Assembly (NCBI GenBank): GCA_003971905.1
Contig: RSEE01000034.1
Span: 372,001 to 436,000 of the forward strand
Direction of reading: 5' to 3'
Source of the DNA: Moniliella sp. 'wahieum'
Taxonomy: Eukaryota; Basidiomycota; Moniliellomycetes; Moniliellales; Moniliellaceae
DNA: 64,000 nucleotides
Each line of letters opens with the position of its first letter. Position 1 is the stretch's first letter. Of the stretch, positions 22,776 through 35,371 are shown piece after piece. Below the pieces are notes generated by a model. The model was not told the origin of the DNA, ran no database searches, and was given only the letters and a program-made list of their open reading frames with translations. A program made the translations under genes and the position numbers.

Positions 22776-23907
22776 TCCGTTGGCGCTCTGATCGTCCTTG
22801 CTTTTTCCCTTGTCGGAGCTGGCTCGACGCACTTGTGCGCCATGGACTCCAGAGAGGATTGTGGGCAGGTGCGAGGGAGGGGGGGGGGGAGGTTAGGGCG
22901 CGGACTGCCCCGCGCTTCTTTCCATCCACCTTTTCTGCCTTGTTGATCCCGCTCCTCACCTCCTCTTGCTTCTCTTCTCTCTCTTCTCTCTTCTCTCCCC
23001 ATCTCTTCCCCCTAGCTCCCATTCCGGTTTCTCTCGTTTTTTTCTGTTTTTCTGTTTGGCGCTGCTGTCTTTCTGGCGGAAACTGTATGCTTTGGTCGGC
23101 GCGGACGTTCCCGCTTGCCGTCGCGCTTTCCATCCCGAGCGGTGCTGGTTGGGGAACTGTAGGTCTGGGCTGGCTCAGCTCGGCGCACATGGCCCGCGAC
23201 GCAGCAAGGGGCGTGGAATACGTGCGGTTGGGCGGCTACCAGAGGCCGGAGGGCGGGCCGACGAATGGACAATGGACACTGTGGTTTTGGTTCCACGCAG
23301 GAAATCAAATGCAATGGCCTGCGCCATGATTGATGGTCATCATGAATGAATGATGATCCAGTAAGTAACAAAGCGGCCTCCTCACCACGGCAGCAACACT
23401 GCGCCCGGGGGACGAGGAAGTCCCCGCATCGTCAGTGGGCCAAGGAGTCAAGATACAGTAGGAAAGGCAGAAGATGAAATGGGGACCGGGGAGGGTAAGC
23501 GTGAGCGTGAGCGTGAGTGCGGGCGAGGGGGAAATGGAAGAGCAAGCGAAAAAAAGAGCAGCGAGTGGCAGGGAAAACAGAGGACCATGCGGGAAAAAAG
23601 GGGGGAGTGCGAAAACAAGAGAGACCCCAAGCAGTAGCAGCAGGTGAGAAGCAGAGAAACCGTAATAGACACCGGGCGTCTCGTCAACGTTCAGCTGGGA
23701 AGTGAAGCACACAGACTCATTGTGCATAGCAGAACACCAGCTATTCCGTCGTCCCGTCGTCCCCCCCCCACTTGCCGCCCTTGTTCGTGCCCCCGGGGAG
23801 CTGAAGCTGTGGGCGCCGTTCTCGCTGTTACTGCAGGAGCAAGGCGTGGTAGCAGAGAGGGAACGGGGAGAAGCCATCGCAGCCACGGGATAGCGGAAGA
23901 GGGTGGG
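22776..23907. other. Convergent spacer, unknown protein / Pumilio gene
   Basis: 3' flanking DNA with a CT-rich tract (about 22920-23050) and ATGAATGATGATC-type short palindromes near 23325-23355. No gene was recognised. Confidence 0.45.
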
Positions 23908-26900
23908 TTAGGCCCTGTGAGCTGGGTGGCGAGTCATCTTGGGCGCTGGCGGCACAGTGCCCAGCTGGCCCTCGACCGAGCGGGGGCTGAAGTCCGACTG
24001 CCTCAGCCAGCATGCGATGGGCCGGGACATGGACCAAGTCTGTTCGATGGCAACGGCACGGGCTAGGGCAATGTACTTTGCCCGGGGCGCCGGTTCTAAC
24101 GTTGGGGCGACCAGCACCTGGGCAATCAGTTGCGTTCCATGAACGGGATCAAGAAGAATGTCACGATAGGGTGCTTGGGACACAGCGGACGCCTCGGACG
24201 GCGACGACGCATCGGAGCCGACCGCCTCGGTCTCGGCAGGCTCAAAAAGCAGCGGACAGGAGCGGGCCACGTCCAGCTCTGTGGTCTGGTAGGCCAAGCG
24301 TTGCAAAGCGATCCAGCCCAGCTTATGCGTGGCCAAATCAGCCAGGTGGGGCTGAAAGCGCTGGGCTAAGAGGGCATGCCGATGGCCATGCGAAAACAAG
24401 TGGGACGGGTCGTCGAGCAGCCAATGCAGCAAGATGGCCCCATTCGCCGAGCACGCCAGCGGCACAGCACAAAGCACGATCGCCAGTGCTACCAGTCTCT
24501 TTTGCTGCGGCGTGACCTTGGGATGATCGAGAAGGGCGCGCATGGCGCGCGCTCCAAACCGACCCTGGCCAATCTCCCACGTTTGTTCTAAAAAAGCGGC
24601 AAAGATCACGTCCGTATGCGGAGGGCCAAACCGGAGCAGCCCCTGGATCACGTAGTTTCCATACTGGTCCAACAACAATGGCGGCACATACCGTCCCAAC
24701 GATTCCACCGCCAACACCAATTCTTGTTGTGCCAACGCGACCGACGTCGCCCCGGCGCTTCGTCCTCTGCTGCATACAACCCCTTGTTGGACCCAGGCAC
24801 GGGAATGCACTCCAGCACCTTTTGCGCTGCCCACGTGCCGTTCTTGTGGCATCCGATCCGGGCCAGGTGGGGCGCCAACGACGAGAGCATGGCGAGCTTG
24901 ACGGGCTCCGACGCACGCTCAAACAAACGCTGGACAATCACGTTGGCCAAATAGTCCGACGCCAGAGCTGGCAAGTCGGGCATCAGCGCCTCGGCACATC
25001 ATCCACATCCCACACGGGCGTACTCGGCACATCCAGCGCCCGTCGTAGCTCGCGCAGCTGGGAGGCGTCAAACCGCCGAGCCGTAGGAGGCGGGGAGGAA
25101 GCAAGGTGGAAAACCGACGGGGACGAGAGGCGTCATGAGCAAGCGAGGCGGGTAACTCGTCCTCGAGAGAGAGCCTCGGCTCCGTCGGGGCAGGGAAGAG
25201 GACCAAGCGCATGCAAGATGGCCCGCTGCTCGTCCACACTGGCCGTGATGGCCATCTCGGGCGGCAGAGCAACCCCGCCCCGATCGCTCGAGGGAACAAT
25301 GGAGTTGCTGGCGGAAGCGAGTCCGTGGGCAGCGTTGCGCTCACGAGCAACGGCACTGTAAGCGTTGCCCTTGGGCACCTTGCTCCCTTCGTTTTCCTTT
25401 GCCTCTCCTGCACTGGTCGAAGCCGAGGGTGGAACTGCCTCGTTGGCTGGCACCAGCGACGGATCCGGTTCGTCGTTGGACGCTGTCGAGGCCGCCGAAC
25501 CAGCTGACAGAGTTGCTTTGGCATAGCCAATCTTGATCACGCCGGCATCCAAGCCCGTCGCGTCCAGGCCCAAGCCCAAGCCCACTGCATGGTCCCATGC
25601 GTCCCAACGCGTCCCAGCCACCGCGTTGCGTGCCGCCACAGCGTCGTCCAACTGAACAAAATTGACAAACGCGCAGTTCTTGATGCTCAACACGCGCGTG
25701 CCCTCGAGCGGACCCCAACGGGAAAATAGGGTGGCCAAAGCCGAGGTGGTGAGGTGGGGGGGAGCGTGCCGAGCCAAAGAGCGCGACTGGGAGGCGGACC
25801 GGAGGAAGAAGAGTGGAGTTAGAGGGGGCGGTAACGGTGGTAGTGACGGTGGCGTTGGCGGTGGAAGGTGGACTGATGGCAACAGGAACAGGTGCGCACG
25901 TCGAGGGCGCAGTGACCGAGATGGAGACGGGCAAGGGCAAGGGCACGGCAATCCCACTGGCAACCGTCCCATTGGCTGGGTTGGCTGCGGGGGCCACCGA
26001 TGTGCCCGCTTTGCTGGTCCGAGGCGATGGCCCTTCCTGATGGGCCGGGTAGGCACTCCAATAAGAGACAGGGGCTCGCCTCCGGACCCTGTTCCACTCA
26101 TTCTTCCTTCCGGCGAACGGGAAGGGTAGGGTGGCAACAGAGAAGGGACCGAGGCGCTGAGGGGATCAATCCCCTCCTGTTCGTCGGCACGGTACGACTC
26201 GCCTTCCCATGCGGATGCGGTCAAGGGGGAGGTGGGGGCAGGGCGTGAAAGCGAAAGACGCGAGGGGACCAAGACAGCGGGCAAAGATGGATGGTGGGCA
26301 CTTGGCCTGCCAGGGAGCCCGGGCAGAGGCCCGGCCGAAGCAGCGAAATGGTGATGGGACGGTCTCATTGTGGTTGGGGCCAATCGCCCTGGGCGGGAAC
26401 GGCCGCGTAGCCTCCCGGGCCGGTAGCAAACGCACCCACCGTTCCTGCGCGCGTGCGCTTGGCGATCAAGGATGAAGGCACATATTCTTCGGCACTGTAG
26501 CGGGCCGAGGTGGGAGAAGGGGTAGGAGAGGGTTCACAGTGCACTAACGACGAATATCGTCGGCCTGGGTTGGGAGCGACGTAGCGCATCGCCTTCGTAC
26601 TGTCCAGGGGGGCGGGGGGATGGAAATAGTAGAGCGAGGCAACTCTTCCGACGCGGCAAACCGTTCGGGTGGGTCCATCATACTCGCCGCCCGCCGCCGC
26701 CCACCTGACGGTTGATCCTCATGAAGATGGCCGAGTCGGTTCCACAGCGCTTTGGAAACCATTTGGCTGGCCGGACCGAGGGCAGGAGGCCCGGGGACAA
26801 GATAAGGCCCGGCCGACCCCTGCGCAGCGTGGGGTCAAAAACGTCGTGGTGGGACAGCGAGGGTACAGCCGCCGAGGCGAGCGCTGCGGACGCTGCAGCG

Positions 26901-27663
26901 ATGGCGTCGTGTTCGGAGAAGATGGAATCGGAGGGGTGCCGAGGGACATGTGGGTGGGGGAGGGGGGGTTGCGGGCTAGCGGTGTACGGGAAGGCCGCGC
27001 CCAGGGCCAAGGTAGACGCGCGATCGCGCCCCTCGCGCAGCGCTGCCGGCGGGTGCGGGCTGGGCAGAAGCGGGACAGGGGACGAGCCTGGGGTAAATGG
27101 CATCGTGGTGGCAGGCACGGGAGGCAGCGTGATGGGCCGGCTGGGATGGGAGGGAATCGGCGCAGCGGCAAAGGCAGACGGAGGCATGTCAATGCTCTGG
27201 TGGCGAGTGGCAACCAATGGGGCCAAGGGAGCGGCGGTAGAATCCGGCGTGGCCCAGATGGAATGCCAGGCAGGATCCAGCCGCGGCGGTAGGTCCTGCT
27301 CGCTCGGGCCCAAGCCCATGTCCAGGCGGTCATTGCTGGCCAAGGGGCCCATGCCCATGCTCATGTCCATAATGTCCATGCCCACGGTGTCGAACCTCAG
27401 ATGGTCCATCGGCAGGTCCAAGGTGGACCGCAGCTGACGTGCCTCATCGGCTGTTTCAGGGGTCCGGCGAAAGAGGGAGGCAGCGAGGGTCGTGCTACGG
27501 GGGGGGCCATGAGGGAGGTGGTGATGGGAGGGCAAGCGAACCAAGGAGGGGCGAGGGTGGCTCGATGTCTGTCTGCGTTGCCGTGGCGGCGACTTGGCGT
27601 CGGCCCGCGCTCGGCACAAGGCCTGGGGGGGAGGGGCTGGGCGCTGGCATGGTTGCGGGCATT
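23908..27663 (-). CDS. RRM-Pumilio RNA-binding protein, JSN1/PUF2 type
   Basis: Cytoplasmic mRNA-binding protein of the Puf1/Puf2 kind, which combines an RRM with Pumilio repeats. N-terminal low-complexity sequence includes MDHLRFDTVGMDIMDMSMG and DSIFSEHDAIAAASAALAS. The RRM is at about 25760-25540 with ALATLFSRWGPLEGTRVL and NCAFVNFVQLDDAVAARNAV, followed by VIKIGYAKA. Pumilio repeats occupy about 24980-24050, with CHKNGTWAAQKVLECI, LLLDQYGNYVIQGLLRFG and FGARAMRALLDH as clear units. The start at 27663 (MPATMPAPSPSPPG) is one of several possible. The frame changes many times in the GC-rich N-terminal third and again near 25100 and 24800, so the exact protein cannot be given. Domain order and long disordered N-terminus support JSN1-type over Puf3 or Nop9. 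Confidence 0.75.
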
Positions 27664-29137
27664 GCATGATCCGAGGGATGCGCCAGGGGCTGGCCGTCTC
27701 AATTCCAATTGGGCCAAGCCAGCCTCGGTGCCTGGGTGGGACCCTGCCAGCGCCCACGCTACGTACCTAACCGCTTACCCCGCCGCGTCTCGTCAGCCAC
27801 TTCCTACCCGTCTCTCTGTTCCCTCCTACGGCCTAAGGCCTAAAAGGCCTAAGGCTTGCCACGTCTAACATGCTAACAACACCGTCGGCACTTGTGCGTC
27901 GCGGGAGGGACACCAGCGGGAGACACACGACTCCAGAGCGTTTCGTTTCGGCGCACTCTGCGTTATCGCGCCTCCCCGCCCTCTTTTGATCCGTAGGCTA
28001 GGGGCTTGGGCGCACAGGAAACGCACTGGCAGTTGGCTCGCAACGTCACCCGTCGCCGCCACTTCCCCCGCCCCCACAAGGCGCCAGACAATCTTCAACG
28101 TCAACTGAACGTTCGCGCGGGGCAACAGGCCCACCGCCGCTCCGTATCGCATCCACCAGGTGGCATCAGCGCTGGCGCTGAGGCTCAGCACGTATTAATA
28201 TAAGAGCAACCCCAAAAGGCACCCACAGACCTACAAAAGGGACGAACGGGCGGCCAAAAACGTCTCCCCTACCCCCCTGGCTCCGATGTCTAATTAAACT
28301 CATTCTATAAGCCGTCGCGGGTGCGCCCCTCAGCGCCTCAGCCTTTGGGGAGGGTGCAGCAAGATCGGCTCACTCGCGTCGACGGCCCTCTTTCAACACA
28401 CGGTGACGCGATGACGCGGTGACGCTCAACGTCCGTCGAAGCCAAGGCGCGAATTCGCTTCGCTGATGCGCCGATGCACTGATGGCAGTTAAGTTAACGT
28501 TTAGCCCCTTTGACCGTTGAAGTGTCTGACAGCTCTTCGTTGAGCCTCAACGTTGAGCGCTACCGACGGCTCACAGGCTCACAGCGCTCCCAGCAGACCG
28601 ACGCGCTCAGGCTGAGCGCTGACAGTGCTGACATGTGACAGCTCCCACGCTCGCACACGAGCTTCAGCGAGAACCATCTGCAAGCTACTGCTGCCTCCTA
28701 TGGCTGTAATCAATACCCCCCCCCCGGTCCCCCCCACCTTCTTTTGACTCTCTACCCACACATCTCATTATTGTGGGCCACACATCCCTCAGCGATCATC
28801 ACCGCTTAGCGCTTACCCGTTACGCTACTACCTTCGTAAGGCCCTAGGGGCTTTGTAAAACCCGCATCAAAGAAAGATGTGTGTGTATTTTTTCTGCCCT
28901 CCGTGACTGCTCTAAGCTACATTGCGGGGGCCGAGTGAAGAGGGAGCCCAACCGGTCTTCCACCGTGCATCACAAATTGCAGAAGGAACCACCGCCCCGG
29001 CGGACAAAGAGAGGTGCATTAGACCCAAATGTCACGAAACCCCCGAAGGGATCAAAGTGGGAACAACAGCACAAACCGAGGGCCACACTTGTAAGAAAAA
29101 GACAGAATGTTCATTCCAGCAGCACGACCATCCTCGC
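27664..29137. other. Spacer upstream of the Pumilio gene
   Basis: About 1.5 kb. It contains GCTGAGGCTCAGC at 28177-28189, a three-copy 8-bp repeat GTGACGCG (about 28401-28425), and many direct and inverted copies of TGACGC, GTTGAGC and GCTCAGG at 28380-28640. Frames here are short. No gene or RNA was recognised. Confidence 0.45.
28177..28189. promoter_or_regulatory. GCTGAG-G-CTCAGC near-palindrome upstream of the Pumilio gene
   Basis: Identical 13-mer to the one before the annexin gene, about 515 bp upstream of the proposed Pumilio start. Confidence 0.4.
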
Positions 29138-30125
29138 TTACACCAAGGCAGCCACCGCAACGGCCAGGGCCAGCGCAGCGCCGGCAGCGGCTTGAGGTGG
29201 GAGGCAGGCGACTTGCTGCTCGTCGAGCTGGCCGAGGCGGCGGACGAATGGCCAGCCAGAAGAGGCGGCGGAAAGGGTTCAGCTTGGCGTACACCGACGA
29301 GCTCGCGACGCATCGCGCGCCGGGGCCGAGGTGGAGCTGGCCTTGCTCGAGGTGCCCGTTTTGGATCTGCTCGTAGCTCATGGCCACAATCGGACCCAGG
29401 TTGGCCTGCTGGACGTGGCCAAGTCCCAGCTCTGGCCGGCCCAGTTGTTCACCGTCGCAGACGGGTAAGGCGCCTTAAAGTTGGCCGGCTGCGCCCAGAC
29501 AAGCTGCATGTAGCGATGCGGGCCATCGCCAGCCTATTGCAAGGGAGAAGGGGTTAGCTCAATGGAAAGAGGCCAAGCCCGGCGGTTGGAAGTGCGAAGA
29601 AGGCTGAGTGATACGTACAGGAGGCGCCGGAGGGCCGTACTTGCAGATAATGTCCGAGTCGGAGCCCGTGAAGACATTGTTGTTGCCAATCTTCATGTTG
29701 TTCTGGAGGTAGTGGCGGGTGACATTGTTGCCCTGGGACGAGTCGCCATTGTACGAGGCGTCGACGTACATGAGGGTGTAGAGGGCGGACGAGTTGAACA
29801 CGTTCGACTGCGACGAGGTGTAGCTGACAGAGAACTCAGGGGCGGTCTGGATGTCGGAAACGTGCTGGACCGAGCCGAGAGCAGCCTGCTTGCCACCGTA
29901 CGAGACGGACAGCACGCCTTGCGGGTCGACCCAGGCCGACTGAAGCGGCTTGGGGATCAGGTCGGCGCCCTGGAACTGGGCCAGAGCCTCAGCGACGCCA
30001 TCGGCCACGCTCTGGGCGGAGGCGGAGCCGGACTGGCGCTTGGCGAGCGTGAAGCGCGAGTGGCCCGAGGCGAGGGCGGCCGACGCAACGGCAAGGGTAG
30101 CGGTGGAGGCAGTGAGAAGGTGCAT
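29138..30125 (-). CDS. Secreted, probably GPI-anchored PEBP-family protein
   Basis: Phosphatidylethanolamine-binding-protein fold at the cell surface. A signal peptide starts at 30125 (MHLLTASTATLAVASAALASG), followed by a KR site. Family blocks are YTLMYVDASYNGD (the usual D-P-D loop is D-A-S here), VTRHYLQNNMKI, ICKYGPPAP and, after an 85-bp intron (29618-29534, GTACGT donor, GCTAAC branch point), AGDGPHRYMQLVWAQP and NLGPIVAMSYEQI. One frame contains a Ser-rich linker (SSAASASSTSSKSPASH), and a neighbouring frame ends with the hydrophobic tail AAAGAALALAVAVAALV before TAA at 29138, typical of GPI anchoring. Reaching that tail needs frame changes near 29420 and between about 29300 and 29180. 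The PEBP call is firm; the anchor is inferred. Confidence 0.82.
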
Positions 30126-31196
30126 GGTGTGGTGGAGGGGAGAGACCGTAACGGAAACGAGTGGGGAGTGTGTGGGGGGAGGAGCGGAGGAATGTGAGGG
30201 CGGGTGGTGGTGGGAGCAAAATAGGCTTGGTGGGAGGCTCGGCGGGCTGCCAGGAGTTGGGAGGGCCGCCAGCAATGCACCATGGCTCTGTTCTGCCGCC
30301 TGCAAGCTGGAGCTGGGGCGCAGGGCAGCCAGCGGCCGGCCGCACCAGCGCAGTGTGCACCGGGCCGCGTCGGACTTGGGCAGCCTCGGGGCCAGAGGGC
30401 GGTGGGGTTCCTGGCCCGCAGACTGAAGCCGTGCGACGAAGCGCGGCGGGGACACGCGACGGCGCAGGACGGGCCCCGCGCTGGCTGTGCACAGGGGCAG
30501 CCTCAGCCCGCGCCTGCGCCGACGTGGATCGACGCCAGCCGAGCGGCTGCCCCCGCGCCGGGGGCTGCACCGCAACACACCAACGGGCTGTTCGGTGGCG
30601 CGCGGCATGTCACATGTCACTAGCACTCGTTGCCGCCGATGGGGGCGGGGCGAGGACAGGCATGTGACTAGTGACTTGACCAGTGGGTACTGAGTGCCGA
30701 TGCATGATCAGTATCCGATCGATGAGATCGGGCGTCTGGGATCGGCGCTCGGCACTCGAAGCCTGACATTACGCATCCATGCACGAGTGTTTGGTTTGAA
30801 CGTTCACCCCCGTGTGTCACCACCACCTTCATTAGCTTCATTACAACTACTACGGTACTATTACTGCGGTGCATGGAGCATTCACCTGCCACCCACAGAC
30901 CTGCCATCCGACTATGTCCAATTTATTGGCCACACGCGCCAGCGCACCTACCAACACAGCTCCATCGCAACAAAAAGGTGGGAAAGGAATTCAGAAGAGG
31001 GCAGGGCAGACAAGACAGGCAGAGGGCAAAGCAGCACGCCGCACACAGCAACGGGTAGATACAAGCAATGGCGTGCACACCCTTCTTCGCCCGCTGGGCG
31101 AACCAGCACAACATCATGCCCCTGGCAGAACAGAAAGGAAGGCCGGGCAGCCGCACTGGGAACAGCAATGCAATCAGAGCCAAGGGCGTCGCCCGC
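30126..31196. other. Spacer between PEBP gene and CDS1
   Basis: GC-rich near the PEBP promoter, then mixed. Contains CATGTCACATGTCAC (30606-30620), a GTGACTAGTGACTTG stretch (30664-30678) and GATGCATGATCAG (30700-30712). No gene was recognised. Confidence 0.45.
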
Positions 31197-33256
31197 TTAG
31201 ATTTTGAGCGTTCCCTGCCCGGTGAGGTAGTGCTGCAAGTCATAGTACAGCTCTGCAATCTCCTCGGGCTTGAGCTGGGTTACAGCTACCTGGAGAACGG
31301 CACCCACAGTAGTGTGGTGTTCGCGAATGAGCGAAGCGTAGTAAGTGTAGGCCCAGAGGCCCATGAGGAACTGGCAGTCAAACCGGTCCGTCAAGCCACC
31401 GTGGCCTGGGATCGAGTCGCCAAAGTCTTTGATGTGGAACGCCCGCTTAAATCCCGACGCAAAGAACCCACCAAACGGCGCGACGAGCGAGGCAAACGAG
31501 GCCATGACCAAGCTGTGCATCTGGAAGAGCGTAAAGGGCAGGTGGGTGATCTCCTTGCCCCCCGTCAGCGGCGCCAACACTGCCGTCACAACATGCGCAA
31601 CCGAAGAGGGCAGCGGAGCATAGTGCCACACAAACACACGGTTCGGCTCACACTGCATGTGGCTCCACGCATTCTCGCCAAGGGACACGGCCGGGCATGT
31701 CTTTGCAGATACCCTGTTAGTTTCACAGATGACTTGAAAAGTAACGTGAAGGGAGGGGTGTACATACCATGTAGTTGAACTGTTGGAAGAAAGAACCCAG
31801 AAGTAGGAGAAGATGACAGTAACCACAAACGCGCCAAAGAAGCCTTCTCGTGTCTTCTTGGGCGAGAGAGAGATAAGTGGGGTACGTCCAAAGAGCATAC
31901 CACACACGTAGGCGAAGATGTCATTGCAGATGATCAGCGATGCGGGCACCCAGAACCAAATGAGACCCTCAAGAATCGAATTGACCATAAAGTGGCTGCT
32001 AACCACAATGAGGAAAAGGGTCATGTGGACCCAGGAGAAGAGGCCAAATTGGTGCTTGAGGTTGTCGCGCCGCAGTTGGAGAATAAAGGCCATGAAGCCA
32101 AAAACGTAGAGCATCAGACTGAGGAAGCGGTGATTCTTAGCAAAGTGAACAAAGTAGACCTCCTCGTAGATAATATGCTTAAAGTAGTAGACCAGCGACT
32201 CGCCATAGAGGAAGTAGTTGGCCACGACAAAAAGTACCACGACAAGGTCTTGTTCCAGAGAGCATCCTTTCGGCGCTGGACCGCTTCCTCCGGAGATTCA
32301 TCTGAAACGTCCACTCCTGAAGGGTGCTCCGCCAGGTTGAACAGCCCGACAATCTCGCGGTACACCAACGTAGCGAGCAGCATAACCAGCAGGATCATGT
32401 ATGGATGTCCAAGGAGCAAGAGACCCACAAAGCCGCCAATCATAAAGAAGGTGAAGATGGTACGTTGGTACACCTTGGTCCACCATGCCTTTGTCTCTGC
32501 TTGCTTTTTGGCAATGGTTTGAACCTCGGATTCGGCCTCCTCCACTTCGGAAGGGGAAGGGGCTGCTTCACAGGCTCTTCCTTCGTGTCCTTCTCCTGCA
32601 CCTTCTCTTCCTCTTCTCCGACTTGCACCTCCTCATCTTGCGTCTCGTGCCTTTCCGGGGCATCCACGCTGGCGCGGGCTTGAGCATGGGACGTAACGTC
32701 GTTGACAGTAGACGAAGCCGCAGCGCTGGCGGTCACCGAAGTTTCCGGATCGCGAGTGGTTGCCCGTAGCCTCGGCGACCGCTTCCGCTTCGGCACGCAC
32801 ATGATGCGGGTCCTTGTCATCCAAGCTGGCGTGGGTGTGAGTGTGGCCGTTCTCGGTGCCCGAGGTGGTAGCCTTCGCGTCCTGAGCCCTTGGGTTTCGC
32901 GTCCCGGCTCTCTGTCGTCTGCGAGGGCGCGAGCTTGGCAGGGGCGGGCGGGCTGTTGGTCGCCGTGGGCTCCAGGCTCTCTGCCACCGAGTCAGACTGG
33001 GACGGGGGAGCGGGCTTGGCGCCACGGCGACGGCGTGTGGCAGGAGTGAGGTGGGCATCGTCGTACGCCTCGGCCGACGTGGTGAGCGGGCTGTCGTCGT
33101 TCGGCTCGGGCTCCGACTCGGACTCGCTGCTGGACGCGCCTTCGACCTGGAGAGCGTCAAAGGCGGTGGGGGTCGCGTAGCGCGACCCCACGGCGCGCCC
33201 AGCCGACGAGACGGGGGTCCGGGCGGCGGTCTGGAGCGAGGAGTGCGGGGAGGCAT
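31197..33256 (-). CDS. CDS1: CDP-diacylglycerol synthase (phosphatidate cytidylyltransferase)
   Basis: ER membrane enzyme making CDP-diacylglycerol from phosphatidate and CTP, the precursor of phosphatidylinositol, phosphatidylserine and cardiolipin. A disordered acidic N-terminus begins MPPRTPRSR at 33256 and includes SSSESESEPEPNDD. The membrane part has TIFTFFMIGGFVGLLLLGHP, MILLVMLLATLVYREIV, FLSLMLYVFGFMAFILQL, GLIWFWVPASLIICNDIFAY and FGRTPLISLSPKKTREGFFG. A 54-bp intron (31767-31714) leads into TCPAVSLGENAW. The family signature is present: ASGFKRAFHIKDFGDSIPGH with GGLTDRFDCQ. It ends QGTLKI before TAA at 31197. Frame breaks occur near 33200, 32650-32550 and 32240. Confidence 0.93.
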
Positions 33257-34097
33257 GGCGCCGAGGGTGACGGGGGAGGGGAAGGGGGCGAAGAACAAGC
33301 CGCCACTCGGGACTTCTGTCGGCCCGGACGACGCGACAGCAGGCGGGCAGGCGGGTGCGGCCGGCGGCACGGGGCCGGTGTGCGGCGTTGGCTGCTGGGT
33401 GCGTGCATGCGGCCCAGCAGCGCGCCTGGGCAGTGTGGCGGTGGCCTGCGGTGGCACCCTGCCTGGTGGGACACGTCACCCATCATGCATCACGCGGCAT
33501 GTCACGCGGCCCCGCGGCCTCTGCAGCGTATTACGCAATGCTTACGCAGGCGGCATGGCGGGGCGGGGACTGGCGCGGCCCGACACATCTCCCCCGCGCA
33601 CGCAGCACGCCTGCCTCTCTCACACGCCGCCGCCCTCCTGCCCCCGTGCCCAGCACCCATCCGTCCCCGCACCTGCTGACGTCATCCACGCCCGCCTTTT
33701 GAAGCGATGATGCCGTCACGTGGCATATCTCTGTCTTTTGTGGGTGAAGTTCTTATAATCATCTTGCGTTCATCCGCGCCGCCTATAGGGTACAGGCGCT
33801 ATCCTTTGCTGTCTAACACACACTGCATCCCGCAGGTCTTGGTCTGTCCCCGGTATAGTTCTCTCTCACAGACGCCTGCTGTCAGTGGGAAATGAAAAGG
33901 TCAAGTGTTCTACTAGCCGAGTCCCCCGCCGTAGGCCACAAAGCAACTTGGCTCCCAACCTGATGACGGGAGAAAAGGAGATGACTCTGGTCATTGCAGA
34001 TGGGAGGACGAAGAGCTGGTGGATTCGAAATCTATTGTGTGGTAGTGTGCATCTGTGAGAAAAATATGTCAGGAAACGTGAGATGGAGGAAAGGGAG
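33257..34097. other. Spacer between CDS1 and TIR element A
   Basis: GC-rich CDS1 promoter side, with CATCATGCATCACG near 33481, passing to AT-richer DNA after 33700. No gene was recognised. Confidence 0.45.
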
Positions 34098-34717
34098 TGT
34101 CACGGGCGGCCCCCGCCAGGGGGGGCTCACCCAGGTTCTTGGGGTACGATCCCTTAGGCGACGGTAGGTCGACACACGGTAGTTTGGGCGTGGGCTGGTT
34201 GATGGGGATCCTTTCCCCCACCTTCCATTCTCGTCATCCTCTCGTTCCCTCTCTCACCCAACCTCCCCTCTCGTCCTTTCCCGCCTATCCTATCCGACTC
34301 CTGCCCCTTTTCCAGCCAATTGATCCAGTACATGATGCCTCCTCTTGTTAGCGTCCGACTTCTCCTCCGACCTCGTCCTCCAGCAACCCGTCAGTCCAGT
34401 CGCGCCAGCCCTCCTCTGGCAGCGTCGAGTTCCAGTCTCTATCCAGTCTCAGCTAAGGCAGTGTTTGCCCGCCGCTGCCTCCTCCCGTCCCTAAGTCCCC
34501 CGGAGGCTTCAGTCACGTTATTACGGCCCAAGCCGGTGCAGACGCAGCCTTGCCACACCAGCAGCCGCTCCACCAAAGGCCTCTCTTCGTCCCTAGCTCC
34601 GCTCGGATCCACCAAGTAGCCCAAGCCCGAAACTACCGCGAATCGACCTACCGTCGCCTAAGGGATTGTACCCCCAAAACCCCGGGCGAGCCCCCTGGCG
34701 GGGCCCGCCCCGTGATA
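34098..34717. mobile_element. TIR element A, non-autonomous DNA-transposon-like
   Basis: 620-bp element with imperfect terminal inverted repeats of about 105 bp. The left end starts TGTCACGGGCGGCCCCCGCC and the right end finishes GGGGCCCGCCCCGTGATA; both arms share CCTTAGGCGACGGTAGGTCG and CGGTAGTTT in opposite orientation. The interior (about 34200-34610) is pyrimidine-rich and near-identical to the interior of element B. It has no transposase frame. No convincing target duplication flanks it. The superfamily is not assigned. Confidence 0.72.
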
Positions 34718-35371
34718 GGGAAAATCAACATGGATTGGATAAATCTATGGACGGATTGTGGAACTATACATATATACCTCACTCACAAGGACCGTCGGGT
34801 ATACAGCTAATAGGTGTAGACGCGTCTTCGAACCGATGGAAGTCACGTCGTATATGGTACCCATTCGGGCCCCATAGCACGACGGCCGCATCTGCGAAGT
34901 CGGGCATGGCAGTTCTGCACTCGGTCGGGGAAGGCGAGAAGCTGGTCTTGGGAGGCAGTAGGGGAGGGGATCAAAGAACTGTTTCCGAACGGAGTAGAGG
35001 TATGTACGGGTGTGGGTGGGGAGGTACAGGCGGGCAGACTGGATGTTACTCCGGCTCTACCAATGAGGATGTGGGCTTGACCTGAGAGCATGCGCGCCTT
35101 TTGTCTCCCTCTCTCTAATCCCTCCGTTGTCTACTACCGGACCATGGTGCGGGGGTCATATCAACGACTCATCATTAGTTTAGTATACCTCAGTCTGCCG
35201 AAAGCCCTGTGGGCCTTATGCTCCCGGCCGTGGAGGATGTCTCCGTTTGCACTGGTGCCACACATCGGGAAGCAAGTCTTGCTCGGTAGGCTTCGGATTC
35301 CTCGGTCTAAAACCCCCTTCAAGCCCATTGCTCACCCGAAGGGTTGAAGAAGCCCGCGTATTAGCCCCCCC
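34718..35371. other. Spacer between the two TIR elements
   Basis: About 650 bp of moderate GC. A plus-strand frame (34666-35085) is open but matches nothing known. The piece may be part of a larger composite insertion bounded by the outer inverted repeats at 34098 and 36208. Confidence 0.4.

Noticed and set aside
28380-28640. Dense short repeats considered as a CRISPR-like array or RNA gene
   Set aside because: Units of 6-8 bases without regular spacers in a eukaryotic genome; no RNA secondary structure could be supported by eye.
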